NCBI GenBank assembly: GCA_019120675.1
Contig: DWUQ01000156.1
Location: forward strand, 1 to 7,931
Length of the DNA: 7,931 bases
Source: Candidatus Paenalcaligenes intestinipullorum
Lineage (GTDB): Bacteria > Pseudomonadota > Gammaproteobacteria > Burkholderiales > Burkholderiaceae_B
Direction: 5' to 3'
The position numbers were made by a program, and so were the translations under genes. This document shows, in pieces, positions 1-6,558 of this stretch. The notes beneath the pieces are model-generated. The model had not been told where the DNA came from. It did not search any database and worked only from the letters and a program-made list of their open reading frames with translations. Position 1 is the first letter of the stretch; each line of letters begins with the position of its first letter.

Positions 1-1
1 A

Positions 2-799
2 GTTACCAGCTACAACGTCAATGGCATTCGTGCTGCCTACCGTAAAGGGCTGCAAGATTGGCTTGATTTACAAACCCCGCATATCGTGGCCATGCAGGAA
101 GTACGCATTCAGGACAAAGACCTGACCGAAGCGATGCGACACCCTAAAGGCTATGTGGGCCATTTTAATTTGGCCGAACGCAAGGGCTACAGTGGGGTAG
201 GCTTTTACATGAATGACACGCTACAAGCCGAAAACATCCATATCGGTATGGGCTGTGAAGAGTTCGACCCCGAAGGTCGCTTAATCCGCGCTGATTTCTC
301 AACGGCCAGTATTGTGAGCGCTTACTTGCCTTCGGGCTCTAGCGGTGACGAACGGCAGCAGGCGAAATACCGCTTTCTGGAACGATTTGAAACGTGGATA
401 AGCGGTATGATGCGTGAGCACCACGAAACCGGCCGAGAGTTTATTTTGTGTGGCGACTGGAATATTGCCCACACTGAAAACGACATCAAAAACTGGCGCG
501 GCAACCAGAAGAACTCTGGGTTTTTACCCGAGGAGCGCGCTTGGATGACTAAGGTGCTGAATGACTTGGGCTGGAAAGACGTCTACCGCCATGTGCACCC
601 CGATACCACCGATGAATGCTATACGTGGTGGAGTAATCGTGGGCGCGCTTGGGACAACAATACGGGTTGGCGCATTGACTATCAAATTGCCACCCCTGGT
701 ATCGCCGCGACGGCCCAGCGCTGCCATATATACAAAGACGTACGCATCAGCGACCATGCCCCGTTAACCATCGAGTACGATTGGTCCCTGAATAAATAA
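2..799 (+). CDS. xth: Exodeoxyribonuclease III / AP endonuclease (ExoA-Xth family), 5' partial
   Basis: This is a class II AP endonuclease and 3'-5' exonuclease of the endonuclease/exonuclease/phosphatase fold, acting in base excision repair by cutting DNA at abasic sites. The open frame enters from the left edge and shows 265 residues. Its first visible residues, VTSYNVNGIR, match the family's beta strand starting near residue 3, so only a few codons including the start are missing; the internal GTG at 86 is not the start. Visible catalytic residues are N5, E33 (MQE), Y108, D152 and N154 (GDWN), D227 (IDYQ), and D251 and H252 (SDH). All match the E. coli ExoIII catalytic set. Parts such as DIKNWRGNQ, FLPEERAWM and GWRIDYQ also resemble Pseudomonas Crc, but Crc has lost the catalytic residues and this protein keeps them. 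Ends at TAA, followed by a strong terminator. Confidence 0.93.
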   Translation, partial: VTSYNVNGIRAAYRKGLQDWLDLQTPHIVAMQEVRIQDKDLTEAMRHPKGYVGHFNLAERKGYSGVGFYMNDTLQAENIHIGMGCEEFDPEGRLIRADFSTASIVSAYLPSGSSGDERQQAKYRFLERFETWISGMMREHHETGREFILCGDWNIAHTENDIKNWRGNQKNSGFLPEERAWMTKVLNDLGWKDVYRHVHPDTTDECYTWWSNRGRAWDNNTGWRIDYQIATPGIAATAQRCHIYKDVRISDHAPLTIEYDWSLNK

Positions 800-855
800 T
801 GCACATGCGTCACTCCGCTCGCGTATTTAAAAATACGTAGAGGTACTCACAACTA

Positions 856-893
856 AAAACGGGCCGCTATATTAAAAAATAGCGGCCCGTTTT
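856..893. terminator. Bidirectional rho-independent terminator
   Basis: A perfect 15-bp inverted repeat has arms 856-870 and 879-893 and an 8-base A/T-rich loop. The stem has a GC-rich core (CGGGCCGC). It starts with AAAA on one side and ends with TTTT on the other, so each strand reads a stem closing in a short U run. It lies 57 bases after the exonuclease stop and 34 bases after the gltS stop, between two convergent genes, as expected for a shared terminator. Confidence 0.88.
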
Positions 894-926
894 GTATCGG
901 ACTAGAATGAAACCGCGCTAAACCTT

Positions 927-2213
927 TTAACCCAAAATATGCATAAAGGTCGTGATAACCGTAATATTCATAAAATCAATGAATAATGACCCCACCAACG
1001 GAATCACAAAGAACGCTTTGCGAGAGTCGCCGTTTTTTTCGGTAAAAGCTTGCATATTCGCCATCGCGTTCGGAGTGGCCCCCATACCAAAACCACAATG
1101 GCCATTGGCCATCACCGCGGCATCGTAATCTTTGCCCATCACTTTAAAGGTGACAAAATACGCATAGGCGGCCATTAATACCGTCTGCCCAATTAAAATC
1201 ACCACTAAGGGCCCAAACACATCCGCTAATTCCCATAACTTCATGCTCATAAGCGCCATCGCTAAAAAAAGTGCGAGGGAGATATTGCCCATGACTGAAA
1301 TTTCCGTATCAGGCATGGGGAGTTTGGTCATATCGATGAGATTGCGAAACACTGCCGCCACCAGCATGGCGCCAATGTAAATAGGGATGCTGATACCTAA
1401 GCTGGACAGGGCATCGGTGACATACGAACCTAGCCCGACTGCAAAGGCCAATAAAATCGTGCCATACAGGGCGGAATCAATACCAAAACGTTTTTCGACC
1501 GCGTCAACGTCTTGTGCACTCTGCTCGGCTTGGGCGGTGTCTTCGAGTGCAGCAACGGAATCAACCACCTTGGATGAGGTGTGTGCGGCAGTAGGCGGCT
1601 GTGTAGCGCGTGTGCGAGCCCCTTGACGTTGACTTGGGCCTTTTAGGTTGTAGCGGTTCATCAAACGACGACCGATGGGTCCACCAATCATGCAGCCAGC
1701 AATCAGCCCCCATGTGGAGGCAGCAATGGCCGCAGGCAAGGCTCCGACCAAACCCATTTCGGCTAAGGTCGGCCCAAACGCTGCGGACGTGCCATGCCCA
1801 CCGGTCATCGAGATGGATCCAGCCGCCAAACCTAATAAGGGATCAGCCCCGAGTACATACGCCAGCCCAACCCCTAGAAGGTTTTGACTGATAACTAACA
1901 CAATCGCAACACCTAAAAACAAGGCGACTGCGACGCCACCTTTTTTAAGGAGCTCAAAACTGGCCGAAAAGCCGATGGTCGTAAAGAAAACAATGAGTAA
2001 GAATTCTTTGATGGGCTCTGAAATAGTAAGGTCAAACGTTTGCGTTAAATGACCCACTAATAGCGCCAGTGAAAACACCAACCCACCAATAATTGGGCTA
2101 GGAATAAAATACCGAGACAAAACGCCGACCCGGCTTTTAATTAATTCCCCAATGACTAAGCACAAGGCTGCGGCACCAACCGTTTGTGCAATGCTAAGCT
2201 CGATCGTAACCAT
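927..2213 (-). CDS. gltS: Sodium/glutamate symporter (GltS, ESS family)
   Basis: Predicted inner-membrane Na+-coupled glutamate carrier. The 428 residues show many hydrophobic segments and the two re-entrant signatures of the family: TGGHGTSAAF (137-146) in the first half and GHCGFGMGATPNAMANM (371-387) in the second. Other strong matches to E. coli GltS are FFTTIGF (76-82), DPLLGLAAGSI (124-134) and SLALFLAMALM.MKLWELA (312-330). It is longer than the E. coli protein (about 400 residues). Much of the extra length is a polar, Ala/Thr/Gln/Asp-rich linker at about 182-246 that separates the two membrane halves and probably faces the cytoplasm. The ATG at 2213 has a strong ribosome binding site. 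It is the last gene of a three-gene operon, 24 bases after mobB, and ends at the shared terminator. Confidence 0.95.
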   Translation of the reverse strand: MVTIELSIAQTVGAAALCLVIGELIKSRVGVLSRYFIPSPIIGGLVFSLALLVGHLTQTFDLTISEPIKEFLLIVFFTTIGFSASFELLKKGGVAVALFLGVAIVLVISQNLLGVGLAYVLGADPLLGLAAGSISMTGGHGTSAAFGPTLAEMGLVGALPAAIAASTWGLIAGCMIGGPIGRRLMNRYNLKGPSQRQGARTRATQPPTAAHTSSKVVDSVAALEDTAQAEQSAQDVDAVEKRFGIDSALYGTILLAFAVGLGSYVTDALSSLGISIPIYIGAMLVAAVFRNLIDMTKLPMPDTEISVMGNISLALFLAMALMSMKLWELADVFGPLVVILIGQTVLMAAYAYFVTFKVMGKDYDAAVMANGHCGFGMGATPNAMANMQAFTEKNGDSRKAFFVIPLVGSLFIDFMNITVITTFMHILG

Positions 2214-2217
2214 CTTG

Positions 2218-2223
2218 CCTCCC
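2218..2223 (-). promoter_or_regulatory. Ribosome binding site of gltS
   Basis: On the minus strand GGGAGG lies four bases before the gltS ATG. It is a near-consensus Shine-Dalgarno site inside the 24-base gap after mobB. It fixes the start and suggests gltS is initiated on its own rather than only by coupling to mobB. The spacing is slightly short. Confidence 0.75.
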
Positions 2224-2237
2224 TAGTGCGGAATGTT

Positions 2238-2789
2238 TTAATCTTTTTGGTTTAATAGGGTAACAGCTTTTGCCGCTAAGCCTGGGTGCTGCTGCACAAT
2301 ATACTGGGCAATTGCTTGAGGTTGATTTAAATCCAAGACCGGTGCTGGTGCGTCCCCGATTGCCGCATCGCTCGCAATAGCGATTAAACCAGGCAAGGCT
2401 TCAGGATAAAGCGGTGGCAAGCCACTCGCGGGCCGATGCACTTCAAGACGAGGAATGTCCGCGGCGCGATACCCTTCGACGAGTACGAGGTCCAGCCCTT
2501 GTGGGAGACGCACAAGTAGATCGTCTAGGGTGGGATCCTGTGGCTCGGCAGGGGTATGAAAGACGGCGTAGCCATAGGGTGAGCCAATAATGACCTCCCG
2601 AGCGCCTGCTGAGCGAAAGCGTGCGCTATCTTTGTGGGCAGGCTCAAAGCTGAGCCGATGGTGGCTGTGCTTAATCACCGCGACCTCTAAACCCTGCTCA
2701 GCCAAGTACTGCACCATGGCTTCAATCAATGTGGTTTTCCCACTGCCCGAGCGCCCTACCACACCAAATATCAACGGCCGGCTGGCCAT
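2238..2789 (-). CDS. mobB: Molybdopterin-guanine dinucleotide biosynthesis adaptor protein MobB
   Basis: GTP-binding helper protein of molybdenum cofactor maturation, thought to assist MobA, which attaches GMP to molybdopterin. With the chosen start the protein has 183 residues, similar to other MobB proteins. It shows the P-loop GRSGSGKTT (12-20), the family motif VIKHSHH (38-44) followed by KDS (53-55), and LVLVEGYR (101-108) with a downstream LEVHR. An upstream in-frame start (TTG at 2822 or GTG at 2819) would add about 11 residues and overlap ispB by about 30 bases. The ATG at 2789 is preferred because E. coli MobB also begins just before the P-loop and because this ATG sits one base after the ispB stop, as in stop-restart coupling. 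No clear Shine-Dalgarno site precedes it. No mobA is seen in the window. Confidence 0.9.
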   Translation of the reverse strand: MASRPLIFGVVGRSGSGKTTLIEAMVQYLAEQGLEVAVIKHSHHRLSFEPAHKDSARFRSAGAREVIIGSPYGYAVFHTPAEPQDPTLDDLLVRLPQGLDLVLVEGYRAADIPRLEVHRPASGLPPLYPEALPGLIAIASDAAIGDAPAPVLDLNQPQAIAQYIVQQHPGLAAKAVTLLNQKD

Positions 2790-2790
2790 A

Positions 2791-3756
2791 CTAACGGTCT
2801 CGGTTGACGGCAAACTCACCAAAGCTCAGCAAGCACTGCGTAAAGGTCGAGTCAGGAAAGAGCGCTAAGGCATCCAGCGCCAGCTTCGCTTCCGCCTCAG
2901 CCGCCTGCTGGGTATAGGCTAAGGCATCGGTATTCTGGATGGCTTGGGCCACCGCAGCAAAGTCGGCATCACCGCTCTCAATGGCTTGCTTGATCAGTTG
3001 CTGCTCCGCGGGGGTACCCACTTCCATCACGCGAATTAAGGGCAAGGTCGGTTTGCCCTCACGTAAATCGTCCCCTACGTTTTTGCCCAAGGCCTCAGCA
3101 TCGCCGCTGTAGTCCAGCACATCATCCACCAACTGAAAGGCCGTACCAATATGACGGCCATAGGCCGCAGCGGCCTCTTCAAGCTCTGGCGTGGCCTGAG
3201 CCAAGATCGCGCCGACCTGAGCGGCCGCTTCGAACAGCTTAGCCGTTTTATAACGCACCACTTGCAAATAGCGCTCACGTGACACATCCGGGTCATGCAC
3301 ATTAAGGAGTTGAAGCACCTCACCCTCAGCAATAATCGTGGTTGCCCCTGATAGCACCGCCATGGCGCGCATGGAATCACACTCCACCATCATCTCAAAA
3401 GCACGCGAGTATAAATAATCACCTACCAACACACTGGCTGCATTACCAAATACCGCATTCGCCGTACTACGACCACGGCGCAGATCCGACTCATCCACCA
3501 CATCGTCGTGCAGCAAGGTTGCGGTATGGATAAACTCGACGACTCCAGCCAAGATATGATGATGCTGACCTTGATACCCCAAGGCTTTGGCTACCAGCAG
3601 CAACATCGCTGGCCGCATACGCTTGCCCCCTGCCCCTACAATGTATTCGCCAATGGTGCGAATGAGCACGACTTCGGAATCGAGACGCTCGCGTATCACG
3701 CCATCTAAGGCGCGCATATCCTCAGCCACTGGGCTCATCAGATCAGTGAGATTCAA
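2791..3756 (-). CDS. ispB: Octaprenyl (long-chain all-trans polyprenyl) diphosphate synthase
   Basis: Condenses isopentenyl diphosphate units onto farnesyl diphosphate to make the quinone side chain. The 321 residues show GGKRMRP (43-49), the first aspartate-rich motif DDVVD (84-88), the second DDVLD (211-215), AEGEVLQL (143-150), and KTAKLFEAAAQ (170-180). The residue five places before the first motif is alanine (A79), a small residue typical of long-chain rather than farnesyl synthases. The exact chain length cannot be read. The TTG start at 3756 gives an N-terminus (NL, then AEDM) that aligns with E. coli IspB and has GGGA seven bases upstream. The ATG at 3738 has no such site and would remove six residues. 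First gene of the operon with mobB and gltS. The rplU-rpmA genes often found divergent from ispB are absent here. Confidence 0.95.
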   Translation of the reverse strand: MNLTDLMSPVAEDMRALDGVIRERLDSEVVLIRTIGEYIVGAGGKRMRPAMLLLVAKALGYQGQHHHILAGVVEFIHTATLLHDDVVDESDLRRGRSTANAVFGNAASVLVGDYLYSRAFEMMVECDSMRAMAVLSGATTIIAEGEVLQLLNVHDPDVSRERYLQVVRYKTAKLFEAAAQVGAILAQATPELEEAAAAYGRHIGTAFQLVDDVLDYSGDAEALGKNVGDDLREGKPTLPLIRVMEVGTPAEQQLIKQAIESGDADFAAVAQAIQNTDALAYTQQAAEAEAKLALDALALFPDSTFTQCLLSFGEFAVNRDR

Positions 3757-3813
3757 AGCTATTTCCCAACAAAAGGTTAATGACCGTAGCGCAAGGCTAC
3801 TGCAAAGTGCTCA

Positions 3814-3842
3814 ATTATACGGTTTTATGCTAAATATTCCGA
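3814..3842 (-). promoter_or_regulatory. Candidate sigma-70 promoter for ispB-mobB-gltS
   Basis: On the minus strand a perfect TATAAT (3814-3819) lies 17 bases from a weak -35 element, TCGGAA (3837-3842, three of six matches). The predicted start of transcription is near 3807, giving a leader of about 50 bases before the ispB TTG. That leader contains a small 5-bp hairpin (3786-3790 with 3796-3800). It is the only perfect -10 hexamer I noticed in the divergent intergenic region. Confidence 0.5.
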
Positions 3843-3869
3843 CCGCTCGGCGCATTTTACGTAAAGAAT

Positions 3870-3899
3870 TCGACTTACAGCAGTGCTCTTGGCGATAAT
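3870..3899 (+). promoter_or_regulatory. Candidate sigma-70 promoter for the DUF815-Nudix-SpeE-like cluster
   Basis: TCGACT (3870-3875, four of six matches to TTGACA) and GATAAT (3894-3899, five of six matches to TATAAT) are separated by 18 bases. Transcription would start near 3906, about 30 bases before the ATG at 3937. If this is correct, the upstream possible starts at 3883 and 3898 lie before the transcript and cannot be used. Weak by itself but well placed. Confidence 0.35.
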
Positions 3900-3925
3900 G
3901 GACGTTTTCCCTAAGCGACTACATT

Positions 3926-3929
3926 GGAG
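3926..3929 (+). promoter_or_regulatory. Ribosome binding site that sets the DUF815 ATPase start
   Basis: GGAG lies seven bases before the ATG at 3937. Neither alternative in-frame start (GTG at 3883, ATG at 3898) has a comparable site. The spacing decides in favour of 3937. Confidence 0.7.
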
Positions 3930-3936
3930 TTTCCCT

Positions 3937-4803
3937 ATGCGTGACCCAGACCTGCAAACTCTTATGGCTCAGGCAAGCCGTGTGTTGGAGCAGCTTGAAG
4001 CTTGGCTGCCACCTGCTCCACCGCCCATAGAGTGGGAGGCACTGGCGTTTCGCTGGCAACGACGTGGTGCCCGAGGCTGGCTCGAAGCGATTCACAGCAT
4101 TGCGCCGATTTCTCCTGAAGACTTGCAGCATATTGATGCTCAAAAAGAAACACTAGAGCGCAATACTTTGCAATTTTTAGCCGGCAAAGCGGCCAACAAT
4201 GTGCTGATGACCGGCGCACGGGGCACAGGCAAAAGCTCTTTGGTACGCGCCATGCTGTGTCGCTACGCCGATGAAGGGCTGCGTTTAATTGAAGTGGATC
4301 GCGATGACCTCCAAGATCTACCGGACATTCTTCGCCTAACCAGCTCTCGCACGGAGCGCTTTATTATTTTCTGTGATGATTTATCGTTTGATGAGGGCGA
4401 AGCCGGCTATAAAGCCTTGAAATCCGTACTGGATGGGTCGATTGCTTCACCGGGCGATAATGTACTGATCTATGCGACCTCAAATCGTCGTCACTTGATG
4501 CCCGAATACCACCATGAAAACCTCGGTACACAAATGGGCGCTCAAGGTGAAATTCACCCTGGCGAGGCCGTAGAGGAAAAGGTCTCTTTGTCTGAACGTT
4601 TTGGCTTATGGTTGTCGTTTTATCCCTTTAGCCAAGATCGTTATTTAGATATTGTGCACCACTGGCTACACGCTGCGGGCTGCGACGAGGCACAGATCGC
4701 GGAAGCTCGAACCGAGGCGTTACAGTGGGCGCTGCATCGCGGCTCGCGCTCGGGCCGTGTCGCACGTCAATTTGCACGAGATTGGGCTGCACGCTATGTC
4801 TAA
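3937..4803 (+). CDS. DUF815-family AAA-type ATPase of unknown role
   Basis: A 288-residue cytoplasmic P-loop ATPase of the DUF815 family. Visible parts are an N-terminal helical region (1-85); Walker A GARGTGKSS (93-101); Walker B with its hydrophobic strand FIIFCDD (142-148); a sensor-1-like YATSNRRH (179-186); SLSERFG (217-223), a candidate arginine-finger segment; and a C-terminal GSRSGRVARQFARDW (269-283), a sensor-2-like basic region. This arrangement resembles DnaC/DnaA-like or RuvB-like AAA modules, but the substrate of the family is not established and I assign none. Starting at 3937 rather than at the longer frame from 3883 is supported by the GGAG site. Its last 8 bases overlap the start of the Nudix-ThiE gene, suggesting coupled translation. 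There are no membrane segments or signal peptide. Confidence 0.88.
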   Translation: MRDPDLQTLMAQASRVLEQLEAWLPPAPPPIEWEALAFRWQRRGARGWLEAIHSIAPISPEDLQHIDAQKETLERNTLQFLAGKAANNVLMTGARGTGKSSLVRAMLCRYADEGLRLIEVDRDDLQDLPDILRLTSSRTERFIIFCDDLSFDEGEAGYKALKSVLDGSIASPGDNVLIYATSNRRHLMPEYHHENLGTQMGAQGEIHPGEAVEEKVSLSERFGLWLSFYPFSQDRYLDIVHHWLHAAGCDEAQIAEARTEALQWALHRGSRSGRVARQFARDWAARYV

Positions 4804-5833
4804 ACCTTATTTACATGTTGCTGCTGCACTGATTGAAAATACTCAACAGCAATTTTTATTGGCCAGTCGTCCCCACGATAAGTCTTGGGCAGGCTGGTGG
4901 GAGCTACCTGGGGGCAAAATTGAAGTCAATGAGACCCCGCTCGAAGCGGTCGTGCGTGAGCTCGAAGAGGAACTGGGCATTCAGGTGACGGCGGTGACCC
5001 CTTGGGTGGTGTATGAGCACGAGTACCCCAACACACGCGTCCAACTCCATTTTTGTCGCGTGACCGCTTGGCAAGGCACACCTCGTGGGATGGAAGGCCA
5101 AGAGCTCGGCTGGTTTAGCGCTGAGGAAGCCCTAAAAGGCCCACTACAGCTTTTACCGGCGGCCTTTCCACCTTTACGTTGGAGCCAACTGCCCACTCGC
5201 TATGTCCTCACAGACTTACGCAACCCCGATCACGTTGACGACTGGTTAGCACAACTTACTCAGGCTCATTCGCGTGGCAGCGATATGATGGTGCAATTTC
5301 GTGAAGCTGAATGGCAACAACGCGCGGAACAGTCTCCACGCGAGGCTGAAACCCTTGCCGCAGCCTGGCAAGCCTGCTTAACCACCTGCCGTCAGCTCGG
5401 CATTCCTTGCGTGGTAAACAGCCGTCACCCTCAAGCATGGTGGGCCGAAGCCGATGGGGTGCAGCTGCGGGCGATCGACGCAGCACAGTATGCGGCACAA
5501 GTGGCTGAACCGTTAAAATCAGACGTGGCCCATGCGGATCCCGTTTTGCCTATTCCTAGTCACGTTAAGGTCGGCGTCTCGGTGCATAACGAAGCCGAAC
5601 TGGCGGCAGCACAGCGGTTAAATGCTCAATTTGTCGTGATCGGTCATGTGTTGCCCACCCCTTCCCACCCTAACCAAACGCCTCTGGAATGGTCAGGTTT
5701 TCAAGCGTTGGCTCAAGCCGCCCAACGTCCTGCGTACGCGATCGGCGGCCAAAACAGTGACAGCCTTGCCACCGCTTTCGCCTCCGGCGCCCATGGCGTG
5801 GCGGGGCGAAGTCAGTTACTGGAAAGTCTATGA
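4796..5833 (+). CDS. MutT-like Nudix hydrolase fused to a degenerate ThiE-like domain
   Basis: A two-domain cytoplasmic protein of 345 residues. Residues 1-130 form a MutT-type Nudix domain with an intact Nudix box (G40, E46, R54, E55, E58, E59, G61) preceded by WWELPGG. It is expected to hydrolyse nucleotide derivatives such as 8-oxo-dGTP. Residues 135-345 resemble the TIM barrel of thiamine-phosphate synthase: MVQFRE (165-170), VVNSR (206-210), DGVQL (220-224), GVSVH (260-264), VIGHVLPTP (281-289), AIGGQ (315-319) and GAHGVAG (331-337). Several standard ThiE residues are replaced: the RxK lysine by A171, the ND aspartate by S209 and the TxTK lysine by H291. Thiamine-phosphate synthesis is therefore doubtful. 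Similar fusions exist in Pseudomonas and relatives. The ATG at 4796 begins at the domain edge; the open frame upstream of it lies in the ATPase gene. It overlaps its neighbours by 8 and 4 bases. Confidence 0.92.
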   Translation: MSKPYLHVAAALIENTQQQFLLASRPHDKSWAGWWELPGGKIEVNETPLEAVVRELEEELGIQVTAVTPWVVYEHEYPNTRVQLHFCRVTAWQGTPRGMEGQELGWFSAEEALKGPLQLLPAAFPPLRWSQLPTRYVLTDLRNPDHVDDWLAQLTQAHSRGSDMMVQFREAEWQQRAEQSPREAETLAAAWQACLTTCRQLGIPCVVNSRHPQAWWAEADGVQLRAIDAAQYAAQVAEPLKSDVAHADPVLPIPSHVKVGVSVHNEAELAAAQRLNAQFVVIGHVLPTPSHPNQTPLEWSGFQALAQAAQRPAYAIGGQNSDSLATAFASGAHGVAGRSQLLESL

Positions 5834-6558
5834 CCGGTCGAGTCACCATTAGCGAAGTAGACGGTATCCGTTATTTGCACTTAGGCACAGAGTGGATCCA
5901 AGGGGCCATGCGCATCGCGGACCCCTTGCACTTAGAGCTGGAATACATCCAGCAAATGATGGTGTGGTGGCTATTTGAGGATGAGCCTAAACATATCGTG
6001 CAACTGGGTCTGGGCGCGGGCAGTCTAACGCGCTTTGCTTATCATTACTTTCCCGACGCTCAGGTCACCGCTGTGGAACTGAATCCTGACGTCGTGCGAG
6101 CGGGTCACGCATTGTTTGCCCTACCTCAGCCCGATGCTCGCTTGGCACTGCGTATCGAGTGTGCCGCACGTTGGGCGGCCGCCCAACCGGCTCATAGTGT
6201 GGATAGTTTGCAGTTGGATCTGTACCACGCGAACTCGTACGCGCCCGCGCTGCAAAGCCCTGAGTTTTATCAAGACTGTGCGCGTGTGTTGACCGATCAA
6301 GGCATGCTTACCGTAAATTTGCTGGGTACGCCAGCGGTGCACCGCATTAACTTAGAACGGCTCGAGGCGGTTTTCCCTGCCGTCGTATGGCTACCCGAAA
6401 GCCACGATGGCAATGTGGTGGCCTTAGCCTTTAAAGACCCGCCCAGCATTGATTTTAGCGAACTGGAATTACGAGCACAGCAGATCCAACTGGTAAGCGG
6501 CTTGCCGGCTCAGAGCTGGGTGCAGGGTCTACTGCGCTGGATGGAGCATTACACCTGA
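5830..6558 (+). CDS. SpeE-like (spermidine synthase family) Rossmann-fold protein
   Basis: A 242-residue protein with the methyltransferase/polyamine-synthase Rossmann fold. An N-terminal beta segment (TISEVDGIRYLHLGTEWIQG, 6-25) and LELEYIQQMM (35-44) resemble the substrate-entry region of spermidine synthases. The nucleotide-binding glycine loop is VQLGLGAGSLTRF (57-69) and the acidic end of strand two is VELNPDVV (82-89). In place of the synthase catalytic DxxD-type strand it has LQLDLYHANSYAP (127-139). The glycine loop differs from the usual GGGDGG, and the protein is shorter than E. coli SpeE (about 288 residues), so real spermidine synthase activity is uncertain. The start ATG overlaps the previous stop as ATGA, with GGAAAG just upstream. 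No partner speD is seen. Its 3' end overlaps the convergent efflux gene by 30 bases. Confidence 0.83.
   Translation: MTGRVTISEVDGIRYLHLGTEWIQGAMRIADPLHLELEYIQQMMVWWLFEDEPKHIVQLGLGAGSLTRFAYHYFPDAQVTAVELNPDVVRAGHALFALPQPDARLALRIECAARWAAAQPAHSVDSLQLDLYHANSYAPALQSPEFYQDCARVLTDQGMLTVNLLGTPAVHRINLERLEAVFPAVVWLPESHDGNVVALAFKDPPSIDFSELELRAQQIQLVSGLPAQSWVQGLLRWMEHYT

Noticed and set aside
822..837. Small A/T-rich inverted repeat (arms of 7 bases) just after the exonuclease gene.
   Set aside because: The loop is only two bases if fully paired, the stem is weak and no T run follows. The strong 15-bp hairpin downstream is the better terminator.
3075..3380. 101-residue minus-strand open frame inside ispB.
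   Set aside because: It lies in another frame of a highly conserved gene, rich in Arg, Trp and Cys, with no family features.
3786..3800. 5-bp hairpin in the ispB leader as a possible riboswitch or attenuator.
   Set aside because: The stem is too short, no alternative pairing or T run was seen, and the leader of about 50 bases is too small for a known riboswitch class.
3883..3936. Longer N-terminus for the DUF815 ATPase from GTG 3883 or ATG 3898.
   Set aside because: Neither start has a ribosome binding site, and the stretch overlaps the candidate promoter. The ATG at 3937 has GGAG at good spacing.
4652..4795. Upstream extension of the Nudix-ThiE frame, 48 residues inside the ATPase gene.
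   Set aside because: It is Arg-rich, does not resemble a Nudix N-terminus and lies wholly within another conserved gene. The ATG at 4796 starts exactly at the domain.
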